Of a DNA stretch of 5,318 nucleotides, positions 1-5,318 are shown in pieces (within the stretch, counting starts at the first letter, position 1; every line of letters begins with the position of its first letter). The DNA is from Alphaproteobacteria bacterium UBA6187 (GTDB taxonomy: Bacteria; Pseudomonadota; Alphaproteobacteria; Rickettsiales; UBA6187): NCBI GenBank assembly GCA_002422795.1, contig DITJ01000039.1:1-5318 (forward strand), given 5' to 3'. The translations under genes and the position numbers were made by a program. The notes beneath the pieces are model-generated. The model saw only the letters and a list, made by a program, of their open reading frames with translations. It was not told the origin of the DNA and searched no databases.

Positions 1-563
1 TCTAGTCCTGCACGAAGTGCATTCAACCTAGTTATATCGGGTTCAGTGTGCGATACAACATTCTTAAGTTGCTTGCTAGACCACACATCATGCTCCATCG
101 GCGCAATATTAAAATCACCGAGGATTATCATTTTATCAGAGCTTTTACGGTTCTTGCCAAACCAGCTATGCATATAATCTACAAATTCCAGTTTGAACTT
201 ATATTTAGGATTTATATTAACATCCGGCTCATCGCCACCAGCGGGTATATAAAAATTATGCAGCTCAATATCACCAGGCAGAACAGCAGAAATATGCCGC
301 GCATCAGGAGAGGCTGCTATTTCCAGTTTTTGCACATTTTTAAGAGGAAGTTTTGAAATTATCGCCACGCCATTATAGCTTTTCTCCCCACGAAAAACCA
401 CATGTTCATAGCCCAGCGCCTTTATGCTTTCCAGTGGAAAGTCACTATCTTGCACCTTGATTTCCTGTAAGCAGATAACATCAGGGCTGGCATCAGACGC
501 AAGCTTACCAAGCAAGCCCATGCGCAGACGCACTGAGTTTATATTCCATGTGGCTATACGCAT
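1..563 (-). CDS. xthA: Exodeoxyribonuclease III (AP endonuclease), 3' end missing
   Basis: Exonuclease III acts in base-excision repair in the cytoplasm: it cleaves DNA 5' to abasic sites and removes 3' blocking groups and nucleotides, using a divalent metal. The frame starts at ATG 563-561 with MRIATWNINSVRLR and stays open to the left edge, giving 187 residues of a family usually about 255-270 long. Visible landmarks match the exonuclease/endonuclease/phosphatase fold: N7, E34 in CLQEIKV (metal ligand), Y105 in FYIPAGG, and D150/N152 in GDFNIAP. The C-terminal part, which should hold the last Asp-His pair, lies outside the window. The end of the fragment (DVWSSKQLKNVVSHTEPD) fits alphaproteobacterial members. 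An AGAAGG Shine-Dalgarno at 573-578 sits 9 nt before the start and supports it. The gap to the upstream repeat gene is 20 bp, so co-transcription is likely. No separate promoter is evident. Confidence 0.95.
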   Translation of the reverse strand, partial: MRIATWNINSVRLRMGLLGKLASDASPDVICLQEIKVQDSDFPLESIKALGYEHVVFRGEKSYNGVAIISKLPLKNVQKLEIAASPDARHISAVLPGDIELHNFYIPAGGDEPDVNINPKYKFKLEFVDYMHSWFGKNRKSSDKMIILGDFNIAPMEHDVWSSKQLKNVVSHTEPDITRLNALRAGL

Positions 564-583
564 TATTTATTTCCTTCTTGGAG

Positions 584-1900
584 CTACTCCACTGAAACCT
601 TACCTACAGCCTTAATCTGCTTTATATCCTTTATATTAAGGCCAGATACGTTATCTAGGATAGCCTTTTCAAAAGTAGCATCTTCAAGGTTGGCGTCTAT
701 TAAATTAGCCCCTGCCATATTGGCGGATGTAAAATCTGCTTTTTCAAGGTTGGAGGCTTTTAAATTAGCATCTTGTAAATTGGCACTGGTAAAATTTACA
801 TTTTTTAAACTTGCACCTTTTAAATCAGCATCCTGCAAATTAGCCCCAATCAATACAGCACCATTTAAACTGGCATCCTTTAAACTGGCATCTTGCAGGT
901 TTGCACCATCAAGATACGCACCTTCAAGGTTTGCCCTGTAAAATGTAGCGCCATCAAACACTGCGCCCGCCGCCTTAGTATCCCAAAGCTGGGCACCTGT
1001 AAGGTTTGCATTACTGAGATTAGCCCCAAGTAAACTTGCTTCCCATAAATTAGCATCCGTAAGGTTAGCTTTTTTAAAGATTGCACCATCTAATTTTGCA
1101 CTTTGCAAATCCGCCCTTTGCAAGTTCACTTCAGAAAAATCTGCATTGCTTGCATTAACATTATCAAGCCGCGCCTTTTGCATAAAAGCGCCTTCAAGCT
1201 TGCTATTTTGAAGGTTAGCCCCCTTAAGGTTAGCTGAATCCAACCCCACAGATACCATACTTGCACCGGAAAAATTCGCCTCGCGCAAATCAGAATAAGC
1301 AAGATCAGCCCCTTCCAGGTTAGCCCCTTCAAGGTTAGCACGGAAAAGATGCGCATTGGTTATATCAGCATAAGAAAAATCCACTTTTTTCATTACTGCA
1401 TTTTTTAAATTGGCATTTTGTATATTTGCATATGAAAGCTTTGCTTCTGTTACTTCAGCATTCTCAAGATTTGATTTACTTAAGTTAGCATAATTAAGAT
1501 TTACATCCTGCAACTTGGCTCCAATTAAATTCACCCTTTCAAGATTGGCATAATTAAAGTTCACGCTCTCAAGGTTACTAGCTTCAAAATCCGCCCCCCT
1601 TAAATTTGCATAGGAAAAGTCAGCACCTTTCAGAGAAATATTCTTAAAATTTATGCCTGAAAGATTAAGCTTAGTAAAATTCGTTCCGAATTTTGCAACA
1701 AGGTCTATTTCACTTCCTGAATCTTGCTTTGCATCTATATATGCTTTTATCTGCTCCGCCCCTGCCTGGGACTGCTGATCTTCCTGTATAGATTTTGTGC
1801 CAAGCGAATATGAAACAAAAGCTACAACAGATACTATTAGCAACATTCCTATAAACATACCTAAGTTGCTTTTTTTAGCCTCTTTCAATGGCATTATCAT
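584..1900 (-). CDS. Membrane-anchored pentapeptide-repeat protein, 438 aa
   Basis: The specific function is unknown. Residues 1-12 are short and lysine-rich (KEAKK). Residues 13-34 form one hydrophobic segment (GMFIGMLLIVSVVAFVSYSL), probably an uncleaved signal anchor with the N-terminus in the cytoplasm. Residues 35-70 are a polar linker. From residue 75 to 415 every fifth residue is Leu, Phe, Met, Ile or Val, apart from Ala at 250 and 310, in the A(D/N)LXX pattern. That is 69 consecutive positions without a register break, predicting a right-handed quadrilateral beta-helix of about 17 coils, most likely periplasmic. Residues 416-438 are a short tail rich in Ile and Lys. The first ATG (1900-1898) is chosen because AGGA at 1910-1913 lies 9 nt upstream; a second ATG two codons later is possible. 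It is not an obvious Qnr/MfpA gyrase-protecting protein: those are soluble and about half this length. The xthA start follows 20 bp after the stop. Confidence 0.93.
   Translation of the reverse strand: MIMPLKEAKKSNLGMFIGMLLIVSVVAFVSYSLGTKSIQEDQQSQAGAEQIKAYIDAKQDSGSEIDLVAKFGTNFTKLNLSGINFKNISLKGADFSYANLRGADFEASNLESVNFNYANLERVNLIGAKLQDVNLNYANLSKSNLENAEVTEAKLSYANIQNANLKNAVMKKVDFSYADITNAHLFRANLEGANLEGADLAYSDLREANFSGASMVSVGLDSANLKGANLQNSKLEGAFMQKARLDNVNASNADFSEVNLQRADLQSAKLDGAIFKKANLTDANLWEASLLGANLSNANLTGAQLWDTKAAGAVFDGATFYRANLEGAYLDGANLQDASLKDASLNGAVLIGANLQDADLKGASLKNVNFTSANLQDANLKASNLEKADFTSANMAGANLIDANLEDATFEKAILDNVSGLNIKDIKQIKAVGKVSVE
656..1690 (-). repeat. Uninterrupted pentapeptide-repeat array with 20-residue super-period
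   Basis: This DNA encodes residues 71-415 of the repeat protein. It is built of degenerate 15-bp units, seen on the plus strand as recurring motifs such as aaggttagc, caaattagc and ttgcacc. A longer 60-bp (20-residue) period is visible in two parts. Around 1370-1612, (S/N)YAN(L/I) or SYADI recurs at residues 96, 116, 136, 156 and 176. Around 746-904, ANLQDA(S/D/N)LK recurs at residues 333, 353 and 373. Twenty residues make one coil of a pentapeptide beta-helix, so the pattern fits duplication of whole coils. The periodicity also explains the open shadow frames on both strands here. Confidence 0.85.
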
Positions 1901-1938
1901 TACAATGTATCCTAATTTATTTTTAATTAACGGGTTTC

Positions 1939-2035
1939 GTCATGGCCCGAGTTTGTACTTGCAAACTATAGGGCCATCCAGCTTTAAGACTGGATTCCCC
2001 TATAGTTTTTGAAGAAAAAAAACTCGGGGAATGAC
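1939..2035. repeat. Paired palindromic intergenic element (two tandem hairpins, alternative long cruciform)
   Basis: Hairpin A pairs ATGGCCC (1942-1948) with GGGCCAT (1971-1977), and inside it AGTTTG (1950-1955) with CAAACT (1962-1967). Hairpin B pairs ATTCCCC (1994-2000) with GGGGAAT (2026-2032), and inside it AGTTTTT (2004-2010) with AAAAACT (2018-2024). The two hairpins are also inverted copies of each other. GTCAT/ATGAC (1939-1943, 2031-2035), CCCGAGTTT/AAACTCGGG (1946-1954, 2020-2028), AAACTATAGGG/CCCTATAGTTT (1963-1973, 1998-2008) and ATCCAG/CTGGAT (1976-1981, 1990-1995) can pair into one long hairpin with loop 1982-1989. The minus-strand ends GTCATTCCCC and GGGGAATCCAG resemble a widespread class of dispersed REP-like intergenic palindromes; that resemblance is from memory. 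No U-run follows either stem on either strand, so it is a poor classical terminator, though it lies just 3' of sdhA and could stabilise or attenuate transcript ends. Confidence 0.8.
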
Positions 2036-2131
2036 TGAGAATTCTTAAGTTAAATTACTATAGGCAATATCTAACCTTAAAATAACTTCCTTCAATTCAA
2101 ATTACAACAGTAAGTTGCTTTATTCTTACAA

Positions 2132-3913
2132 TTAATAACTTCTCTCCTGAGGCAGCAATGGCTGCATTTCACTATTTCCAGCAAATAGCCGCACTTGTCG
2201 CGTATTATAAACTTCGTTGCCTTTTCTATCAATAGTTACCAAACTATGCACAGATGCATTTTCATCATCACGGCCTGGATAATCATTGCGGTAATGGCTG
2301 CCCCTGCTTTCTTTGCGGTTTTTTGCCGAAACCACCGTTGCAATTGCCTGCATAAGCATATTTTGCAATTCAAGTGCTTCTATTAGTGAATTATTCCAGA
2401 TTAAACCTTTCTCTTTTATATCCAACCTATCCAGCATTGCAAATAATTCGCGTATTTTGCCTTCACAAACGGCAAGTTCATTTTCATCACGGAATACGCC
2501 AGCATGGAGCGACATCGCCTCTTTCATGCCTGATAACAACATAGAAGGCCTGATATCACCCTTCATATCCATCAGATTATTTAATCCAATAAGCGCCGCA
2601 TCTATAGCAGTTCTGCTTGCAGAAGTTTTTTGTGGTATTTCACCAAGCAGTTGCTTTTCTTTAATTTCATCCGCAGCCGCCTTGCCAAATACTATAAGAT
2701 CAAGCAGGGAATTGCAGCCAAGACGGTTCGCCCCATGCACAGAAACACATGCCGCCTCACCTATTGCCATCAGCCCAGGCACAACACCCCCCTTCATATC
2801 AACCACTTCAGCATTGGTGTTGGTGGGAATTCCGCCCATGCTATAATGCACCGAAGGCGCAACCGGGATAGCATCTTTCGCAGCATCCACGCTTGCAAAT
2901 TTCCTCACCAATTCAAGCACTTCCGGCAGTTTCTTTTGCAGAATTTCTTTATCAAGATGCGATAATTTAAGCAATAAATGGTCTTTTTTAGGGCCTACTC
3001 CCCTGCCCTCTTTTACCTCCATTGCCATCGCCCTTGCAATAACATCGCGCGAGGCAAGGTCGCCATAGCGTGGCGCGTATTTTTCCATGAATTTTTCACC
3101 GAGGCTATTTACAAGATAAGCCCCTTCGCCCCTTGCAGCTTCAGTTATAAGGAAACCGCTGCTATAAAGGCCGGTTGGGTGGAACTGCACAAATTCCATA
3201 TCCTGTAGCGGCAAGCCAGCACGCAGCACCATTGCATTTCCATCACCGGTGCATATTGAAGATGAGGTGTTGGTTTTATAAATCTGCCCATAGCCGCCAG
3301 TTGCTATTATTGTGTAGGCACTACTGAAAATATTGATAACGCCAGCATCCATATCAATCGAGGTAAAACCCTTGCAAACCCCATCATCCATTAACAAATC
3401 AAGGGCGAAATTATTCTCAATGAATTTTACATTATGCTTTAAGGCCGCCTGGTATAAGGTTTGCAAGATTGCGTGGCCAGTGCGGTCAGCCACGGCGCAG
3501 GCGCGGTATACATGCTCACCTTTGCCGAAATCAGCAGATTGCCCGCCATAAATACGCTGGTAAATTTTGCCATTATCACCCCTTGAAAAAGGCACACCTA
3601 TTTTTTCAAGTTCTCGTATCGCTTCGGGTGCATTCTTGCACATAAACTCTACTGCATCCTGGTCTGCCAGCCAGTCTGAGCCTTTTATGGTATCATATAT
3701 ATGCCAACGCCAATCATCTTTGGTTACATTCCCAAGCGCTGCATTTATCCCGCCTTTTGCTGCAACTGTGTGGCTGCGGAGCGGATGCACCTTGGTAACG
3801 CATATCACCTTAAAACCATGCATTGCTGCCTGCAATGCCGCCATGATGCCAGCGCCGCCTGCACCGATGACGGTTATATCTGAGGAAATATGGTTGGTTT
3901 TGAAGGTGGTCAT
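2132..3913 (-). CDS. sdhA: Succinate dehydrogenase flavoprotein subunit
   Basis: SdhA is the FAD-bearing catalytic subunit of respiratory complex II. It oxidises succinate to fumarate and passes electrons to the SdhB iron-sulfur subunit on the cytoplasmic face of the membrane. Numbered from ATG 3913, the 593 residues (E. coli 588) show the dinucleotide fold VIGAGGAG (15-22), RSHT with the FAD-linking H48, FHPTG (H245), TEAARGEG (E258), SRDVIAR (R289), SVHYSMGGIPTN (H356) and HGANRLGCNSLLD (R397). The C-terminal domain has KESRGSHYRNDYPGRDDEN and ends LLPQERSY. All expected active-site residues are present. One small oddity is Ala after RDDEN, where many relatives have Trp. The frame is open back to an ATG at 3964, but those 17 codons overlap a good promoter and lack family similarity, so 3913 is preferred. 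No Shine-Dalgarno precedes 3913. Neither sdhC, sdhD nor sdhB is adjacent. Confidence 0.96.
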   Translation of the reverse strand: MTTFKTNHISSDITVIGAGGAGIMAALQAAMHGFKVICVTKVHPLRSHTVAAKGGINAALGNVTKDDWRWHIYDTIKGSDWLADQDAVEFMCKNAPEAIRELEKIGVPFSRGDNGKIYQRIYGGQSADFGKGEHVYRACAVADRTGHAILQTLYQAALKHNVKFIENNFALDLLMDDGVCKGFTSIDMDAGVINIFSSAYTIIATGGYGQIYKTNTSSSICTGDGNAMVLRAGLPLQDMEFVQFHPTGLYSSGFLITEAARGEGAYLVNSLGEKFMEKYAPRYGDLASRDVIARAMAMEVKEGRGVGPKKDHLLLKLSHLDKEILQKKLPEVLELVRKFASVDAAKDAIPVAPSVHYSMGGIPTNTNAEVVDMKGGVVPGLMAIGEAACVSVHGANRLGCNSLLDLIVFGKAAADEIKEKQLLGEIPQKTSASRTAIDAALIGLNNLMDMKGDIRPSMLLSGMKEAMSLHAGVFRDENELAVCEGKIRELFAMLDRLDIKEKGLIWNNSLIEALELQNMLMQAIATVVSAKNRKESRGSHYRNDYPGRDDENASVHSLVTIDRKGNEVYNTRQVRLFAGNSEMQPLLPQERSY

Positions 3914-3931
3914 TAATTTTGTTGGTATATT

Positions 3932-3960
3932 ATTATATAATTGTGAGTGAGCAACGCCAA
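3932..3960 (-). promoter_or_regulatory. Sigma-70-type promoter for sdhA
   Basis: On the minus strand, TTGGCG (3960-3955) is followed after exactly 17 bp by a perfect TATAAT (3937-3932). An overlapping alternative is TTGCTC (3954-3949) with TAATAT, 16 bp apart. Initiation would be expected near 3925, leaving only about a dozen nucleotides before ATG 3913. It lies between the toxin stop and sdhA, so sdhA can be transcribed independently of the toxin-antitoxin operon. It also argues against the longer 3964 start. Confidence 0.6.
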
Positions 3961-3975
3961 CCATTCCCGAGAAAT

Positions 3976-4245
3976 CTATCCAAACAAATCAGCATGTGAG
4001 CCAGTTCTTGCCAATATCAGCATATTAGAGTTTATCTGATAAATTAAAAGCCAGTCAGGTTCTACATGGCATTCCATAAAATCCACCCAGTTACCATTTA
4101 ATTTATGATTCCGGTTCTTTGCCAAAAGAGGTTTTTCCTCCATAAGCATCTCAACGATATTCCATAATTTATTCAGATTTTTACCACGCTTTTGAAGAGT
4201 ACGCAGGTCTTTATCGAAAATATTTTTACGGTATAATTCGAGCAC
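3976..4245 (-). CDS. YafQ-family type II toxin (mRNA interferase)
   Basis: YafQ toxins are RelE-fold ribosome-dependent endoribonucleases that cut mRNA and arrest translation until neutralised by their DinJ-type antitoxin. The 89 residues compare with 92 in E. coli YafQ. All residues I associate with YafQ activity are present at a constant offset of -3: H47 in NHKL, H60, D64 and W65 in CHVEPDWLLIY, and H84 and F88 in TGSHADLFG. The gene therefore looks intact and potentially active. It starts at GTG (4245-4243), whose first G is also the last base of the antitoxin TAG stop, so expression is probably by translational coupling. The stop is 62 nt before the sdhA start. A generic RelE/ParE name would also fit, but the spacing of the histidines favours YafQ. 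Confidence 0.92.
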   Translation of the reverse strand: MLELYRKNIFDKDLRTLQKRGKNLNKLWNIVEMLMEEKPLLAKNRNHKLNGNWVDFMECHVEPDWLLIYQINSNMLILARTGSHADLFG

Positions 4246-4508
4246 TATTTAAATTCCGACCTTAATTCATCTAAATTTGTTTTTATAAAGCCCTTACCTG
4301 CCCGGATTTCTTCTAAGGCTATTTGGGTTTCCTCATTAGGTATCTTAACATCAAAAGGGATGCCTTTATTCATAACTATCTGCCTGAAGAAAATTGTTAT
4401 AGCTTCAGTTGTGGAAATACCAAGTTTATGTAAAATAACTTCCGCATCGCGCTTAAGTCCCGGAGTTACACGTGCGCGGATAGTTTCAGTTTTTATAGTT
4501 ATAGCCAT
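4245..4508 (-). CDS. RelB/DinJ-family antitoxin
   Basis: This is the antitoxin partner of the downstream YafQ-type gene. DinJ proteins combine an N-terminal ribbon-helix-helix DNA-binding and dimerisation domain with a C-terminal segment that wraps the toxin, and usually repress their own operon. The 87 residues (E. coli DinJ 86) show the beta-strand TETIRARVTPGLKRDAEVIL, the helix region KLGISTTEAITIFFRQIV, then IPFDVKIPNEET, which matches the DinJ LPFDLREPN stretch. A charged, Ile/Leu-containing tail (residues 60-87) is the likely toxin-binding part. The start ATG 4508-4506 is fixed by a perfect Shine-Dalgarno 6 nt upstream. The TAG stop shares one base with the toxin GTG. It begins 59 nt after the hemF stop and has its own promoter. 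Confidence 0.92.
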   Translation of the reverse strand: MAITIKTETIRARVTPGLKRDAEVILHKLGISTTEAITIFFRQIVMNKGIPFDVKIPNEETQIALEEIRAGKGFIKTNLDELRSEFK

Positions 4509-4514
4509 AATTTA

Positions 4515-4523
4515 TCACCTCCT
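4515..4523 (-). promoter_or_regulatory. Perfect Shine-Dalgarno of the antitoxin gene
   Basis: The minus strand reads AGGAGGTGA, fully complementary to the common 16S rRNA 3' end, with 6 nt to the ATG at 4508. It is the strongest ribosome-binding site in the window. It contrasts with the toxin, which has a GTG start and no site of its own, an arrangement that would favour antitoxin excess. Confidence 0.85.
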
Positions 4524-4532
4524 CATCAGCCC

Positions 4533-4561
4533 AACGTACCCCATACGGGCTACAATGTCAA
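4533..4561 (-). promoter_or_regulatory. Promoter and possible autoregulatory operator of the toxin-antitoxin operon
   Basis: A consensus -35 TTGACA (4561-4556) is followed after 17 bp by TACGTT (4538-4533), a weak -10 matching three of six consensus positions. The -35 begins 7 nt after the end of hemF. Across the spacer and -10 lies CGTA-CCCCA-TACG (4535-4547), flanked by AGCCC (4528-4532) and GGGCT (4547-4551). A ribbon-helix-helix antitoxin bound here would block RNA polymerase, as in other autorepressed toxin-antitoxin operons. The promoter call is moderate; the operator is inference. Confidence 0.5.
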
Positions 4562-4567
4562 CAAAAC

Positions 4568-5318
4568 TCACACCCACTTCACCTCTGGCGGCATAGACAT
4601 CAAAATCGCCTCCACATTACCACCAGTCATCAGCCCGAATTTAGTGCCCCTATCATGCAGCAGGTTAAACTCCACGTAACGGCCTCTTTTTTCAAGCTGG
4701 TGCTGGCGCTGCGCCTCTGTCCATTTTTCATACATGTGCTTGCGTACAATTTCAGGGTATATTTTCAAGAATGCCTTGCCTACATCTTGCGTGAAGGCAA
4801 AATCATTATCCCAATTGCCTGTATCTAAATAATCATAGAATATCCCGCCAACGCCGCGCGCTTCATTGCGGTGCTTAATGAAGAAATATTCATCGCACCA
4901 TTTTTTGAATTTTGGATAATAATCAGCATCATGCTTATCACAGGCTTGTTTAAATTCTGCATGGAAGGCTGCCGTATCTTCAGCGTTCTCATACATAGGG
5001 GTTAAATCTGCCCCACCGCCAAACCAGCTTTTGCTAGTCACAATAAACCTGGTATTCATATGCACCGCAGGAACCAGCGGCGAGCGCATATGCGCCACCA
5101 GCGAAACTCCGGTTGCAAAAAAACTTGGGTCAATATCAGCGCCTGGTATATCTTTGGCGAATTGCTCACTGAACTGACCATGTACAGTAGATATATTCAC
5201 TCCTACTTTTTCAAAAACCTGTCCGCGCATAACCGACATCTCACCACCTCCACCACCTTCACGCTGCCAGACTTTGCGTTCAAATTTAGCAGGGGTTTCA
5301 GGTTTCAGGTTACAAGTT
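4568..5318 (-). CDS. hemF: Oxygen-dependent coproporphyrinogen III oxidase, N-terminus missing
   Basis: HemF performs the O2-dependent oxidative decarboxylation of coproporphyrinogen III to protoporphyrinogen IX in haem synthesis, in the cytoplasm. The frame is open through the right edge. The ATG at 5239 is internal: upstream in frame is KFERKVWQREGGGGGEMSVM, the family's conserved glycine-rich segment. In the 249 visible residues the four conserved histidines correspond to H76 (VAHMRSP), H86 (VHMNTRF), H119 and H149 (IKHRNEARG). WFGGGADLTP, GVGGIFYDYLD, RRGRYVEFNLL-like residues 211-220 and HDRGTKFGLMTGG are also present. About 30 N-terminal residues are probably missing. The C-terminus stops at SMPPEVKWV, about 25 residues before the E. 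coli end; Rickettsia-type proteins, as I recall them, are also short here. Near the edge a small tandem CCTGAAA repeat encodes KPETP. The toxin-antitoxin promoter follows directly. Confidence 0.96.
   Translation of the reverse strand, partial: TCNLKPETPAKFERKVWQREGGGGGEMSVMRGQVFEKVGVNISTVHGQFSEQFAKDIPGADIDPSFFATGVSLVAHMRSPLVPAVHMNTRFIVTSKSWFGGGADLTPMYENAEDTAAFHAEFKQACDKHDADYYPKFKKWCDEYFFIKHRNEARGVGGIFYDYLDTGNWDNDFAFTQDVGKAFLKIYPEIVRKHMYEKWTEAQRQHQLEKRGRYVEFNLLHDRGTKFGLMTGGNVEAILMSMPPEVKWV

Noticed and set aside
48..356. 102-residue plus-strand open frame
   Set aside because: It is antisense to xthA, whose minus-strand frame shows all expected catalytic motifs.
690..941. Plus-strand repetitive frame rich in FKLA
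   Set aside because: It is the antisense reading of the 15-bp pentapeptide units; periodic DNA keeps other frames open. Minus-strand frames at 880-1089 and 1126-1356 are out-of-frame readings of the same array.
584..1900. Qnr/MfpA-like fluoroquinolone resistance protein
   Set aside because: The protein is about twice the usual length, has an N-terminal membrane segment and shares only the generic pentapeptide pattern.
1939..2035. CRISPR repeat or intrinsic terminator
   Set aside because: There is only one pair of units with no spacer series, and no T-run follows the stems on either strand, so neither label is supported.
2041..2099. Possible tiny minus-strand ORF in the sdhA downstream spacer (TTG start, 16 codons)
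   Set aside because: It is too short, starts with TTG and has no recognisable product. The spacer also has a weak GTAAG/CTTAC inverted repeat (2110-2129) with a 10-nt loop, which is not convincing.
2313..2846. 177-residue plus-strand open frame
   Set aside because: It lies wholly antisense to the conserved SdhA coding sequence, resembles no family I know and has no visible ribosome-binding site. The same applies to plus-strand frames at 2630-2965 and 3567-3950.
4568..5239. Complete hemF starting at the ATG at 5239
   Set aside because: The conserved VWQREGGGGGE segment lies upstream in the same frame, so that ATG is internal and the gene runs off the right edge.

Overview
This is an AT-rich bacterial chromosome segment in which every supported gene lies on the minus strand. 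Read in transcription order (right to left), the layout is: hemF (cut by the right edge), a DinJ/RelB-type antitoxin, a YafQ-type toxin, sdhA, a pentapeptide-repeat membrane protein, and xthA (cut by the left edge). Long plus-strand open frames opposite sdhA and the repeat gene are shadows.

The gene content suggests an alphaproteobacterium, possibly related to Rickettsiales. HemF carries Rickettsia-like stretches such as VFEKVGVNIS and GTKFGLMTGGNVEAILMS and ends early. SdhA has the alphaproteobacterial/mitochondrial pattern (DWRWHIYDTIKGSDWL). XthA has the GDFNIAPMEHDVW signature. This placement is inference from remembered families, not from a search.

Region by region (right to left). 5318-4568: oxygen-dependent coproporphyrinogen III oxidase of haem synthesis. 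4567-3976: a compact toxin-antitoxin operon with a consensus -35 box, a perfect nine-base Shine-Dalgarno, and a 1-nt stop/start overlap. 3975-2132: the succinate dehydrogenase flavoprotein with its own strong-looking promoter and neither sdhCD nor sdhB beside it. 2131-1901: a 231-bp spacer whose main content is a 97-nt paired palindrome. 1900-584: a 438-residue, probably membrane-anchored protein made of about 69 uninterrupted pentapeptide repeats. 563-1: exonuclease III, 20 bp downstream and probably co-transcribed with the repeat gene.

Haem synthesis and succinate oxidation are both respiratory housekeeping functions, but the intervening toxin-antitoxin pair and the separate promoters argue that hemF and sdhA are not one operon. 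The least ordinary items are the spacer palindrome, whose two halves keep their stems through compensating base changes, and the repeat protein, which shows a 20-residue super-period with a tyrosine repeated on one face of the predicted beta-helix. I did not find a clearly new multi-gene system.
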